DNA of 64,000 bases from Mesostigma viride (GCA_009746045.1 RPFO01000648.1:1-64000), one strand, 5' to 3'. Positions 22,073 through 34,362 are shown, counted from the first letter of the stretch. Notes: a model not told the origin generated them from the sequence alone. Program-made: numbers and translations.

Positions 22073-23915
22073 CTAGTGTCTATTTGTCATGAAAAAGGCC
22101 TCAATTGAGGCCTTTTTTTTCAGTAGGTGTTGCATGTAATTACAATGAGCCAACAAACTTTATTCCAAATATGAGTGAAGGCCATGCATTATTATGATTG
22201 TTTTGGGGTTCCCAGCACTTAACATCAGTCATAGTATGCCCAATACCTATTTACTTATGATTTAATAAAACAGGGTGTCGCTGCGTCGGCACCATGAACA
22301 CAACATGACCATATAGGTAGATGCATAAAAAAGGCGCTAGTACTCAGTTCCCTCTGCCTTTAACGTGTCTTTCGGACCTTACGAGGTTTCCCATGCACGA
22401 CACGGTAAGCATGGCATGACATGGCATGCTCAATCCAAAGGGACCACGCACACACACTTCGGACGGGGCTGTCGCGGAGCACTGCAGGCAGCATTAGCCT
22501 GCCATATGGGCATTGCACGTAACTACAAGGAATCCACAGCCTCTATAATCAACAAGCACAATGATCATAGTGCATTATGATGATAGTTGTGACCTTCCAA
22601 GCGCATAAGCGCGCTCACCAAGCCTCAATACCGACGCAGTTATAATACTATCCAACAAGGTGATGCTCTTAAGGTAGCACATGAACAGCATGGCAAGATA
22701 TACAAGCATGAATGGACACTCATAACCAGTTATCTAGACATCTAGCCTATTTGGGGGCCCTTCCAAGGCTGCCCTGTGACATGGGCACCGTACTCAGGAA
22801 CTATCATGCTTCTTACAGAGGGCACATACGCTTACACAACGGGGCCCAGCCGCAGAGTGCAGCACAACGTAATAACCTGCCTTGAAGTGACACCGGCCAG
22901 GACCGTGCCGGAAAACAACAAGAAACTGGCAGCGTTACAAACCAAACGATGATACAAACCTTCTCCTACCTGGATGCAGTCAACTTTCACACGCATCGAC
23001 ACATGGTATCATGAAGCGCGCACTAACGCGAGCAGTGGAGGTGGCTGCGACAGGAACGCTGGTCAAACTCGACTTCTTTATAAGCTATCCGGGACCAGCG
23101 CAGGCCGCTCCTCCTGCCGGACTGTAGCTCCATGCATCGATCGTCCATTGACGTATGAAAACGGCTGCCGACGCCCGGGCCAGCGCTCGATCCTTGCGTA
23201 TACGAGCGCTCCCATAGCCGGGCGCGCGCGCGTTCTCGCTGTCCGCAACCCACTGGTTTTTCCTACCTAAAAAGACCCCTTCTCTACCTACGGATACTCG
23301 CCAGAAGGCTCGAATATAACCAGCGCCCCTTTAGTCACGGCTGCCCCAACACCCCCCCCCCGCCGTTCCGCTAGTCTCCTTCCCAGCATATCGAAGCACC
23401 GGCCTGCTGGCAGGCGCACTATCAACGCCATCTACGCCCCATCTGAATTTCACTAACCTGGCATTCAGCACGTACACAAATAACGACCCCACGAACTAAG
23501 AAATCGACTTTTGACTCATTTAGCGATCGGGCTAGCTTCACGGAGAATTTATCTACCCAACGCGCTCGATCCTTACTGCATGGTCGAAATGATGCACGAA
23601 CGTGGCCATACGGTCTATTTTACTCGAGGCCGCCATGGTCGTGCATTCGTGAAAATTCGTCGTCGAATCCAGTTGCACGAAAGTGGCCAAAATAGGTACT
23701 TTCCTCCACCACATAATTTTCAGTAACCGTCGACCCCTGTCGACCCCAGCGGGTCAGGACGCTCAGCACATATACCAGATTCGCGCCACTAGGCCCGGAC
23801 GACCCATAGGACCGGTCCTTCCCGCCAAAATAACCGTCCGCAGGTGACCTTGGTGAAAAAGGCCTCAATTGAGCCAAAAGGCCTCAATTGAGGCCTCTTG
23901 ACAAATAGACACTAG
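22073..23915. mobile_element. TIR-flanked element (1.84 kb), probably non-autonomous DNA transposon
   Basis: The left end reads CTAGTGTCTATTTGTCA and the right end TGACAAATAGACACTAG, a perfect 17-bp inverted repeat. Just inside each end is the palindrome GGCCTCAATTGAGGCC (three copies in all: 22097, a partial one near 23860, and 23880). The outer CTAG or its TA could be the target duplication, fitting a Tc1/mariner- or PIF-like family, but I cannot decide. The interior has no transposase frame: short frames only, with no DDE pattern visible. It starts 44 bases from the right LTR. Confidence 0.7.
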
Positions 23916-23937
23916 CTTCCTTCACGACATTCTCGAG

Positions 23938-26060
23938 TTGGCTGGTATCCCGTATGAGTGGCATGCATTGAATCCGCTGCGACGCCTCCTAGCTGCGGGC
24001 CTCCTCTCGCGCGCTCAGATAGATCTCTGCTCAGACTCCCTGGTTGCTGGGAGTCTGGCTGGGGCCCAGCTCCGCCTCCCCACGTCTGGTCCCTACTGGA
24101 GGGGGTCGACGACCCGGACGCGGGCTCCTGTGCCACCAGCCTGGAGAATTTCCGAGCGGGGGACGGCTTGTGCCGCCTGGCTGCTTCAATGTGGCCACGT
24201 CTTTCATCAAGTTGTGCATCGCATGCAGCCTCCTCAACTCTGCGCCGCGCTGCCCGCCCTGTGCCGGGCCGTGGTGCCGCCCCCTGGGCATGAGCTTCCC
24301 CTTGGCCCGCCTCCGGTCTCGCGCTGGGCCCCCTCCATGGTCCTCCACGACCGGCGGCCGCTCCCTCGATCCCGCCGCCGGCCGGCTGGTCCACCGGCCT
24401 CCCCGCCGGGGTCTCGGGTGGCTGCGGGTGCCACGGCGGGTCCCCTTCTGGGTGAGGTCGTTGCTCCCCCTCGATCTACCACAGCGGGGGGCTCCCACTG
24501 GGCCGGTGGGCTCCCGGCTCCCGCCAGGCCGGGGGGCCAGCGGCTGGCCTTCCCCCTGCCGCGCGCGCGACTGCTGCTTCTGCCCCGCGGTCCCGGGTGG
24601 CTCACCCTGCCTCGGCCGGCGTTGCGCCCCACCTACCACGTACCGCCGGCTGACAGAGCTTCACCGGTGCACCGCGCTGCTTCCGCCTCGGGGTCGCCTT
24701 GTGCTGCGGTGTTCCACAACCGTAACTTGCTCTGCCAGCAGCACCTTCGCGCCGTGCACCCGGCTCTTAGTCCGTCGGACCTGCACTGAGGCCATGTCAG
24801 AGCTGCTTCTGCTGCCCAAGAGCCCACTGCCAGCGCGTGTTCTCCATTCATGGTCGCGCATGCACAGCACACGCGGAGCTGGCAGCGTGGCCCAACACCC
24901 CCTCAACCGGCCGGCCGGCCCCGCGGCCCCCCCCCCCCCCCTCGATCCTCCTCTGTGCACCACCCGGCTCTCAGTCCCCGCCGCGGCTGACTACTCGGCC
25001 GGTTGGCGTTGGCTTGGTCAACACGGTTCCCTGGGATGCCTGTGCCATCAACCCAACGTCTATACCCTCAGTGACTGACCTCCCCGGCCCACCGCGCGCG
25101 CAGCCTTTTTGCGCACTTTGTGCCGTCGTTTCTCTCCGCCGCATGTACGCTGCCCCGGACGACCCACTGGGCTTTTAAACTGCACATGCATGGTGACCCC
25201 CGGCCTGCTCCTCACCCCTCTCGAGCGTGGTGTGCGTGGCTCGTCCAGGGCGCGGTCATTGCCCGCTGCCGCCGCTTTCTGCATGCAGGGGGTCCGACTG
25301 GGAGGGGCTGTTTGGCGTGCCGCTCCCGCCCACCGCCCGGCTGTCAGGGAAGGTCTCCTTTGAGCGGGTGGCCGCCGATGTTGCATCCGCCTCGTCCGCA
25401 AGGGGCCGGGCAGCTCAGCCGGGCCATGACCTGCTTGGAAATGCATGGCCAAGCTGGCCCCAGCTAATGCGGCTACATACCCTGGCCGCATTGGAGGCTC
25501 TTCACCCTGCGGAGCCCGGTTTTCGGCATGCCCGTGCCGGACCCCCTGCCGGCTCCCCTACGGCGCTGGACCACGACTGCTTCCTGGACTCAGGTGTTGC
25601 GCGAGCTCCCGCGGGCGACTTCCTCTACTGGGCCGTCGGGCTGGCGCTGCGACTCACTTACTGGTCAATGGTGGGGCATGGAGGCGAGGACATTCTCTTT
25701 GACACCTTCACTGACCTGGCGGCCGGTCGCATTCCTCGCGCTGCGCGCGAGTGGTTAGCGGGCGCACGTCTCCTCGCTCTGCTCATGCAAGGGTGTCCTG
25801 CCCCCCCCGTGAGGGCAAGGTGCGCCCGATTGCCTGCGCGGCGAGGTGCTCCGCAAGCTACTAGTGGGCATAGTGATCTGCCGCCAAAAAGTTCTGCCCT
25901 CCCCTCGCAGCCAGGGTGAGACCTCGGTGGCGGCCCAGCTAGTAACTAGGGGTGACAACTAAAGGCGGGGCGGATATCATCATCAATTCGGTGCAGGCCT
26001 ACCTCGAGGCCCACCCCACCACCCACGCGGTCGTCAACTGGTCCTATTTCGGGCCTACGG
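23938..26060 (+). pseudogene. Degenerate reverse-transcriptase element (LINE-like)
   Basis: Several overlapping frames together look like one broken polyprotein. Around 24690-24790 a zinc-finger-like piece reads CQQHLRAVHPALSPSDL. At 25450-25800 come WPSWPQLMRLHTLAA and AAREWLAGARLLALL. At 25815-25870 GKVRPIACGEVLRKL fits the RT family in which this 'RPIA.GE.LR+L' block precedes the catalytic core. At 25965-26030 ADIIINSVQAYLEAHPT continues it. The expected LxNAFN catalytic block is missing or replaced. GC content is high (about 70%), unlike the AT-rich DNA that follows. Frames shift repeatedly, so the copy is dead. Confidence 0.6.
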
Positions 26061-26780
26061 ATCTCTGTGGCCATTGGGTACCCGAATCTGTAACTGACGG
26101 ACCAGGTCAGCTATTGTACTTTCGGTGACTGTGTACCATGGGTGAGATCTACGGCACTGTTGTACTGTAGGCTAGGTCCATGTCGAACCTTTATATAGTT
26201 GGGCCGTCGGATATGTGGGTCGACATGCATGTTGGAGGCCCGCGACCCAAGCGGGGCGAACGATTTGTGAGCTACTAAGGATTTATTATGGCTGCTGAGT
26301 TGATGAGATTAGTCAGTCCGGCCAGCAAAGTACGAAATGTCTTAACGATGTTTGGGCTCACGTAGATTTAGGGTCTGTTTCCTACCGCGTTGTCGTTTGA
26401 TATATTATTAGTAAAGTATTGACTGAATTGGGTGTTTTTCAATAACCGGCTTTAATGCTTCAACTCCACGATCTTTAGTAGCTTAGATGCGGCCACTGAC
26501 CACTAGGTTTAATAGTTAGAATGGGTTTGACAAGGCTAGTGAATGGCAAAAGTCATGGTCGTAACTTAGGTGTTTTATAGTGGTTTGACACTGTATATAG
26601 GTTCGCTTGGCATTTGCTTTGGTTTGGTTTGGGTGCTTTCACTCTGCTGCAATTAATTATATATTTTTAAATAAATATCCTGGGACTTATCTGGTGTGTC
26701 TATACCTGATCTGTGTGATCGAGCCAGGTGCCCGGCTACTAGCTTGGCCCAGGCGCCTGTGCTTAAGAATGTGCGAAAAT
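26061..26780. other. Gene-free stretch
   Basis: Mostly AT-rich sequence with no frame longer than chance, no repeat and no RNA feature that I can see. Confidence 0.6.
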
Positions 26781-26799
26781 TAGGGTAAACCAGCGTACA

Positions 26800-27560
26800 A
26801 GTCCTCATTGCTAATTAATGTGTGCGCTGTACTAAGGTTAGTCAACACTAGGCTTCCCGACTGCCAGGACGACCTGACGACACTAATCAGCATGGCGTGG
26901 GCGCAACTCCATGACCACCGCCGCTGGTGGAGCAACCCCGCCCTACCCCGGATCGTCAAGCGTGACCTCTTCAAGGTCGTCATTCTGACGATATCCTGAC
27001 CTACGGCGCCGAGACCTGGACACTGACGCAGGAGCTGGAGCAACGACTCGACGGCAACGTCCCCAAGATGCTGCGCACGGCCCTTAACATCCCCTTTGGT
27101 TTGCACATTAGTAATGAGGATTTGTACGCTGATTTGCCCTATGTTTCCCACATTATTAGGCACAGGCGCCTGGGCCTAGCCGGGCACCTGGCCCGCACAG
27201 ATCAGGTAGACACATCAGATAGACTAGCTGGCACCAAGCCCGCCCAGCCTGGGCGATATGTCCTCACCTGGCGTGCCCCAGGCCACGCGCGGCGCATGCA
27301 GGGCGCCGCCACCCGTGGACTTTTCGTGATAGAATCGGCATGGACATGTGCTACACTAGACGTGACGGGCTCACACCCGGGCAGCCTCCTGGTTTGTCTG
27401 TAATATGGAGGCAGATGGTACGCAAGGATAGATGGCAAGTAGTGATGAAGGAGACCATCCCCAAGTCTGCAAGGGCTCCGCATGTGACCGCGTATGGCAT
27501 TCATAGCGATTCGGGCCGCGGTGCCCACAACCCTGTAACTAGGACCTAGATAGCTTACAC
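26800..27560 (+). pseudogene. LINE fragment: RT thumb and C-terminal domain
   Basis: The reading LPDCQDDLTTLISMAWAQLHDH continues, after shifts, to LTYGAETWTLTQELEQRLDG, then EDLYADLPYVSHIIRHRRL and GLAGHLARTDQVDTS. This is the region downstream of the RT catalytic core in LINEs ('L.YGAE.W.L'), ending NPVTRT-stop. It is 5'-truncated and shifted. A near-identical stretch occurs at 30575-30780, so two copies of one family are present. The 3' UTR leads to the stem-loop and TTAA tail at 27600-27650. Confidence 0.75.
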
Positions 27561-27603
27561 CATCCAATCAATCCCATGTTCCCCTCCCACTGATCGAGGA
27601 CTT

Positions 27604-27650
27604 ATGCTCACGTGACGCAGTCACGTGTCTATTAATTAATTAATTAACAC
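27604..27650 (+). repeat. LINE 3' tag: CACGTGAC/GTCACGTG hairpin plus (TTAA)n
   Basis: CACGTGAC-GCA-GTCACGTG is a perfect stem-loop, followed by TCTA and TTAATTAA repeats. The same tag ends the copies at 31660, 56460 (minus) and 57110 (minus). Confidence 0.75.
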
Positions 27651-27719
27651 TAGGCTCTCCATTCCATCCCATCTCACCCATTTCCTGAGAATTATGCTCA
27701 CATGATTGTCTCCAGCTGG

Positions 27720-30700
27720 TCAACGCTCGGCTCCTTGTGGCCTTTTTCATTCGATGGAGGGCCATGTACTCGACCTACGCCCTGACGGTGGGCGTCGGTT
27801 ACGCACCCCACTCCGGCCACCCAGAACAAGATCGCAAGGACTTCTTTGCTGCGCTGGAGAACCTGGCGAACGGCACCCCTGGTCGCAACTACCTCGATCG
27901 CTCTGCTGCTGGACGCCAACGCAACGCTACCACCGGGTACTGGCGGATGTCAGCACGCCCCCAACGGTACGGTCTCCAATGCCAACACTGAACTTTTTGC
28001 TGATTTGCTTACGACATGCGATTTGGTCACTGCCAACACCCGCTTTCCACATAGTCCAGATGCTTTGGTCACACACACCTCGCCAAGTGGCACTGAACGC
28101 TGCATCGACTATGTTGTAATGCGCAAGCGTCATCAAGGATCTGTACTAGCTGCTCGCTCGCATGTGCATGATCCCCCTGGTGCGCTCCGATCATCGCATC
28201 GTCACCGCCCGCATCCGCCTGCGATTCCCCTCGCCCTTTGCATGGTAAGCACGTGGCACCACCTGATTTGCGCACACTTTAGCTGCTTGAGAAATCTGAC
28301 GACGCTCTGGAGGACTTCCCTGAAAAATGTGCCCACAAGCGGCAGAGGCGTTCGTCGACGCGCTGGTCATCCCGGCCAGCCACGCCCAGCTGTTCGCTGC
28401 CGGCCTGGCAATGATCGGCCCTTCGGCACCTCGCTGACAAGCTGCCCGCGGCCGGGGCCCTGCTGGGCAGCCCCCCCGCCGCCCGCCCCGCTTCACCAGC
28501 CTGCACCGGCTCCCCGCCGTCATCCAGGCCCGGCAAGCCCTGCGCGACAACAGCGACCCCGCCCGCTACGCCCGCCTCAAAGCCGATTACCACTCGGCCA
28601 TCCGGCAGGCGACCAAGGAGCAGGAGGACCTTCATGTCCGCGAGTACTTCCGGCCCACCTCAAGGACCAGCACGGCAAGTACGCCCGGACAGTGTTACGC
28701 CCTGGCTCTACTCTATCCCAAACACCTCGCCTAACCTTACCTAAACTATAGTGAGGGTACCTAGTGATGAGGAGCTATATTGGCTATAAGACCTAGGACG
28801 CGACGACTCTGCTCTCAATGCATTCCGATACATGCGATTACTGTACGCCATATACCATATAAAACCTGGGCACTACGAAGTAAACACTAGTAAATTCACA
28901 ACCCAAAACGATGTATTACAATTCCATAATACACGCGCCCGAGTGCGATTCACGAAGGACAACTGCGGCATACAGTAAATGATCGCCGACATGCGTGTAT
29001 GCTTGGGCCGACATCGACCCTCGCCTACAGGACCAACGCATGTCCACAATGTTCACACGGAGGATAAGAGGACCACTACTAAAGTATGCAGCGCGGCGCG
29101 ACTGCACCGAGCCACCATACTGTACAATTGCCACGTCACAAGGCCCGGTACCAACCGGCCAAAAAGGTCCTAACTACACGTAAGCTTAGGAAAGTCAACG
29201 ACTCAACGGACTGTTTCGAAATGGCTGAGGCAACCAAGGACCTAATTTATGTCCGTAACAACAACAAAAGTTACGCGACGTAACAGACACGCCTGCGTCA
29301 CGCCCAACGGCCCGCCGGCGGCGCGCAGCCGGCGCCGCGGACGCTCTCTGGCTCACCGCAGCAGCAGCTCGACCAGTGGTATTCCTCCCAGTCCCGGCTG
29401 CTCGGCGCCCCCCCCGCCGCCTCCGCCGCTTGGCCCTCTGGCGGCCGCACGCCTGGCAGTAGCGCCTGCGGACGTCCCTACGCCGCCCACGCCGCCCGCC
29501 GCTGAGCAGGACTACACGTACCCAGCCCTGACGGAACCCCTGGCCGACCCCAACGAGCTACCGCCGTTCACCGAGCTTGAGCTGAGCACCGCCGCCAAGC
29601 AACTCCACTTCTACGCCGCCGTTGGACCTGACCAGCTCCCAGCCCCGGTGATTAAGCTGACGGCGCTCACGGGGTTCCTGCTTGACGTCTGCAACCGGAT
29701 CCTGCTTGCCGACGCGCCGCCGATTCCTGAGTGGCAGCACAGCTACCGTATTATGCTGTACAAAAACAAAGGTTCCCCTGACGACCCCGCCAACTACAGA
29801 GGAGTCTGCATCCAGAGCGCCGCACTCAAGTTGTTCATGCGCATGATCCTCAACCGCTTTCGTTCTGCTCTCGACTGTCACCTAGTTGGGGAAAGTCAAA
29901 GGGGCTTCCGTCCTGGGCACAACACCGTCATGGCCATCTTCGTCGCGTGTCGCCTCTTCGAGGAAATCGCTCTCCTGCAACCTGGTGAGTTTCCCGCCAT
30001 CTGATCTTCGTCGACTTCATCAAGGCTTTTGATTCTGTCCTCTGGGACGCTCTATGGGCTGTACTTGCTCGCGCTCGCGTCCCCACTCCCCTGATTACCG
30101 TCATCCCCACGCTGTATGAGGGGTCGACCACTTCGGTGCGCACTCAACACGGCATTACCCCGCCATGCCCACTGCAGACCGGCGTCTGGCAGGGTTGCGT
30201 CCTGTCGCCGTACCTGTTTATTATTGTAGTGGATTATGTTATGCGCCAGGCACGTGCTCGCTTTGCTAGCATTGCAGGCCCGGTGCCCCTGGCCTAGCGA
30301 TCACGAACGAGCTTGGAGAAGGGGGGCCGACTAACAAGCAGAATTTACTAGCTGACCTCATTTATGCCGACGACATCACGCTCATCGAGAAGCCGGAGTC
30401 TGCCCAACTTTGGCTGGACTGCACCTGGTGCTCGAGGCTCGGGCGGTTGGTCTAGAAATCAGCCCCAAACCGGAGGCCCTGGCCCTCGACATGGCAGGGC
30501 CCCCACCCACACTCTGCCTCTTAGACGATGCCGAGGTCAACTACCCTACTTCAGGCCGCTTCAAGCTGCTCGGCAGTTGGCTTCCCGACTGCCAGGACGA
30601 CCTGATGACACGGATCAGCTGGCGTGGGCGCAACTCCATGACCACCGCCGCTGGTGGAGCAACCCCGCCCTACCCCGGATCGTCAAGCGTGACCTCTTCA

Positions 30701-30830
30701 AGGTCGTCATTCTGACGATATCCTGACCTACGGCGCCGAGACCTGGACACTGACGCAGGAGCTGGAGCAACGACTCGACGGCAGATGCTGCGCAAGGCCC
30801 TTAACATCCCCTTTGGCTTGCACATTAGTA
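27720..30830 (+). pseudogene. LINE with AP-type endonuclease and reverse transcriptase, broken
   Basis: The first part is an endonuclease of the exonuclease-endonuclease-phosphatase family: TELFADLLTTCDLVTANT, TSPSGTERCIDYVVM and, in another frame, RSDHRIVTARIRLRF. These correspond to the fingerprint and the catalytic SDH motif. After a linker interrupted by a solo LTR come RT blocks: LPPFTELELSTAAKQLHFYA, MLYKNKGSPDDPANYRGVCI, FVDFIKAFDSVLW (motif A), GVWQGCVLSPYLF (motif B), LADLIYADDITLI (motif C, YADD) and LTYGAETWTLT. At least five shifts and stops are present. The copy ends abruptly at about 30830 without a 3' tail, so it is truncated by another repeat. Confidence 0.8.
28693..29285 (+). 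mobile_element. Solo LTR inserted in the LINE
   Basis: It begins TGTTACG and ends CGTAACA. Five bases flank it on each side, GACAG (28688) and GACAC (29286), nearly a 5-bp target duplication. Internal blocks (GACATCGACCCTCGCC, and GCAGCGCGGCGCGACTGC near 29088) match the 588-bp LTRs at 12454 and 21442, in the same orientation but diverged. The LINE resumes immediately after it. Confidence 0.75.
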
Positions 30831-31310
30831 TCAAAGAGACAACCAGCGCAGGCCAGAAATCGGGAGAATCCGGACCATGGTAGCTCGAGCCTGCCGTTAT
30901 CTTTTCCGCGTTTTCGAGTCGTTCAGGATGATGAAGATGAATGGTGATGGAAATGTGTATCCTTGTGCATTGAAATTATGGCTGGCTTACGTGTGGAGCG
31001 ACTAGATGACCTAGACGGTGGGGCCGGAAACAGCATGCTTGATCAGGGCGTGTGTTTCTAGCCTAACTGGCCGGGAGTGTCTAGTGGTGAGCACCATTGC
31101 TGCGATCGCTCTCCCACCATTTACGAGGAAATACCCGCAAATGGAAAACCACTGAAAAGGTCTAGCTAGTCAGTCATCACGTTAGCCATGCCATGATTCC
31201 AAACGTCCAAGAACTGCACACGGTGCAAAGGCAAAAAGCCGGAGGACAGCACTTTCAAATGTGCGGCGGGAACCAAAAGCCCGCGGATGCCAGAAAACAT
31301 CCGTATACTG
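30831..31310. repeat. Dispersed repeat pieces shared with 46.5 kb and 52.5 kb
   Basis: 30834-30960 (GACAACCAGCGCAGGCCAGA onward) matches 46530-46660. 30995-31230 (CTAGACGGTGGG, GGGAGTGTCTAG, GATCGCTCTCCCACC) matches 52470-52720. No coding frame is convincing. These look like fragments of one or two older retroposon families. Confidence 0.7.
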
Positions 31311-31750
31311 ATATAATGAGGATTTGTACGCTGATTTGCCCTATGTTTCCCACATTATTAGGCACAGGCGCCTGGGCCTAGCCGGGCACCTGGCCCGCAC
31401 AGATCAGGTAGACACATCAGATAGACTAGCTGGCACCAAGCCCGCCCAGCCTGGGCGATATGTCCTCACCTGGCGTGCCCCAGGCCACGCGCGCGGCAGG
31501 GCCGCCACCTGTGGACTTTTCGTGATAGAATCGGCATGGATATGTGCTACACTAGACGTGACGGGCTCACACCCGGGCCGTGTGGACACCCCTGTATGAC
31601 TAGGACCTAGATAGCTTACACCATCCATTCCATCCCATGTAACCCTCCCACTGAGGACTTATGCTCGCGTGACGCGGTCACGTACGTGTCTATTAATTAA
31701 TTAATTAATTAATTAATTAATTAATTAATTAATTAATTAATTAATTAATT
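31311..31750 (+). pseudogene. LINE 3' end with long (TTAA)n tail
   Basis: EDLYADL onward repeats the C-terminal domain of the LINE at 27110-27550, with a small deletion (HARGRAATCG). It is 5'-truncated at about 31311. The tail tag at 31664-31690 is GCGTGACGCGGTCACGTACGTG, followed by about 60 bases of TTAA repeats (31692-31750). Those abut the tail of an oppositely oriented LINE. Confidence 0.8.
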
Positions 31751-33836
31751 AGACTCGTGCTCCCGTTGGGGAGTCACGGAGCATTAACCCCGATGGATGG
31801 ATGGATGGATGGATGGATGGATGGATGGATGGATGGATGGATGGATGGATGGATGGATGGATGGATGGATGGATGGATGGATGGGTGCAAACAGTCCTAC
31901 CGGTCTAATCTATCTACATTGGCTACACTACTACATCTATCTAACAGCATTCTAACTACAACATCTATCTAGGCAGCCGCACGCTGCCCTAGGGGAGCTA
32001 TCTGGCGTGCCTCCCACGGGATTGCACACGCGGGCGCTTCCCCACTGGGGGGGGCTCGTTGTCCTCTTAGTATGACCTGGGCCCACTTGGCCTTGTCCAT
32101 CATCTTCTTCCAAATCACGGAGAGGCCTAGGCCCCCCATGTCCTCTACTAGCTGTTCTTTGAAGGTGCGGGCCTTGCGGCGTCTAACAACACTGGGCCCA
32201 GCCCACGTCAGGAGGTGCCGGCCAGGCTGGGCTGGTCGCAGTCCTGACTCCTGCGGGGGGGCCACGTGAGGTGTCTACCTGGTTGGTGCGAGCTAGGTGC
32301 CCTACTAGCTGCAGGCGGCGTTGCTTAATGGTGCTGGTGATATAGGGCATGCCCTGGTACAGGTCCTCATTGCGGACATGAGCAGCATATCCTACTCTGA
32401 AAATGGAACGCAGCATGCTGGTGACCGCGCCGTCCAGCTTGCGGGCCAGGTCGGCGGTGAGGGTCCACGTCTCGGCTCCATACGTGAGAACAGGAAGCAC
32501 GAGGACCTTGAACAGGTCCTGTTTCTCGATCTTGCCCAGGGGCTTGCGCCACAGGGCCCGGTACTGGCGTAAAGCGTGCCAGGCGAGGGAGATGCGTTGG
32601 TCCACATCAACCTCGCAGCTGGGGAGCAGGCTGCCCAGCAGCTTAACGCGGTCCCGATACAGGACTCGAGAGCCGTCTAGGAGATAGAGGGGCGGCCGTG
32701 AGTTGGTGAGCCCAACCGCCAGGGCCTCTGTCTTCTTGCTGACCTAGCTCAAGCCCCACTGCACGGGCCTCGAGAGCCAGGCAGTCAAGCCATGTCTGCA
32801 CGTGCTCAGTGTCCTCGAAGAGGGTGGTGTCGTCTGCGTAGATGATGTCTGCCAGCCGAATCTCCGTGTCCGCACCGCCATGCCAGATTTTGTTAGCAAC
32901 CTGCACTCCTGGTTCCCTGCATGCATGCCCACGATGCGGGCAAATCGCTTGCGCGCCTGAATCATTACGTATTCGACAACAATAATGAACAGGTAGGGCG
33001 ACAGCACGCAGCCCTGCCACACACCCTTCTGTAAAGGGCATGGGGGCGTGGTCCCATAAGAAGTGCGCACCGAAGTGGTGGACCCTTCATACAGGTGGCG
33101 GATGACAGCAATCAGGGGGCGGGGGATCCGGAACAACTCGAGGATGTCCCGAAGCGCAGGCCAGAAAACCGAATCGAAGGCTTTGATGAAGTCCACCAGC
33201 ACAAGGTGCAAAGGGGACTCACCAGGCTGAAGGCGTTGCAGTTCCTCCACCAGGCGGCGAGTAGCGAAGAGCGCCTGTACTGTGTTGCGACCTGAACGGA
33301 AGCCGTGCTGAGTCTCGCTGAGGTGACCGTCCAGGGCCGTGCGCAGGCGGTTCAGGATGAGCCGCATAAGAAGCTTGAGGGGGGCACTTTGAATGCACAC
33401 CCCTCTGTAGTTGCCGGGGTCGGCAGGCGACCCCTTGTTCTTGTACAGCATCGTGCGAAAACTGTGTTGCCAGGCCGCTGGAGGTGGTTGCGACGACAGC
33501 AGAAGGCGGTTGCAGATGTCCCGGATCGAAGAGCAGCATAACACCTGTGTCCTCGAATTCGGCTGCAAGTTTTACAACTGCGGCAGGAATCTCGTCAGAG
33601 CCGGTGGCAGCGTCATAACGCAGGCGCTGGACCGCCTCCGTGACCTCGCGAGAGGTGAAAGGAGGCATGTCTGACGGGTCGCCAAGTGGGCCGACCAGCG
33701 GGGGGACTAGGTAGTCCGCCGCTGACCTAGGCGGGGCCGGGGGCCCAGCGGGGCCGGCCAGGGCAGCCGGGCGGGCGGCGGCGGCTGGGGGAATACCTCC
33801 GGCCGCCACAAGCAGGATCGACCCCCAGAAGCCCAA
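31751..33836 (-). pseudogene. LINE (minus strand): reverse transcriptase and 3' end
   Basis: Read right to left: LPPFTSREVTEAVQRLRYDA, MLYKNKGSPADPGNYRGVCI, HLVLVDFIKAFDSVFWPAL (motif A), PCPLQKGVWQGCVLSPYLF (motif B), DIIYADDTTLFED (motif C), LTYGAETWTLTADLARKL and RLQLVGHLARTNQVDTS. All catalytic aspartates are present but the frame shifts at about 33560, 33040, 32745, 32605 and 32265. The 3' UTR carries (CATC)n (31792-31884), then a stem-loop (CGTGACTCCCC then AACGGGAGCACG) and (TTAA)n. A nearly identical 3' half lies at 46905-48025, so the family moved recently. The endonuclease part is missing, so the copy is 5'-truncated. Confidence 0.85.
31792..31884. repeat. (GATG)n microsatellite in a LINE 3' UTR
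   Basis: About 23 GATG units. The sister copy at 46963 has only four units at the same place, so the tract expanded after or during insertion. Confidence 0.95.
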
Positions 33837-34280
33837 GGTGTACTGGAGGGGCGGGGCCGGACCTGATGATAAACCACAAGATGTGGACGCCCCCTGCGGG
33901 CTAGAATAGCCCTAGCTTGTATGCATTGGTAGTCACTGCCGCCATACGGCAGCCATGCCTAAAAAGTTTGCCTAGCTGTGCCCAGTGCCACCATACCTAG
34001 TCATGTGCATGCACCGCTAACACACGGTACACAACCAGCCATAGCCTTCGCTTAGCCCTTGTACAGCCATGCTACGTCCTGGCTATGATCAGATTACTTG
34101 CCCACGCTCCTTGTTATGATATGCTCACATGGGTCTTATTGCACCCACAGAACTTGCCGGATCGTCTATCGTGTCCGATTGCAGCTGTGGCATGCCTCTA
34201 GCATGAAGGAGAAAGGGGGCCCTCTGCCCTTTCTTCCTGTTGCATGCACATCAGCACATACAGGGACAAAAAGCACTTCG
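33837..34280. other. Gene-free stretch
   Basis: No frame, RNA or clear repeat can be supported. The sequence is moderately AT-rich with many CATG and TGCATG words. Confidence 0.5.
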
Positions 34281-34286
34281 GTGCTC

Positions 34287-34362
34287 CGGCAGGGACTCCC
34301 CAACGGGACTCACGAGTTTAATTAATTAATAAAATAATTAATTAATTAATTAAATTAATTGG
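34287..34362 (+). repeat. LINE 3' tag (stem-loop plus TTAA repeats), isolated
   Basis: GGACTCCCCAACGGGACTCACG followed by AGTTTAATTAATTAA is the plus-strand form of the tag at 31751-31790, with no RT sequence upstream. It is probably the extreme 3' end of a strongly truncated copy. Confidence 0.6.
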
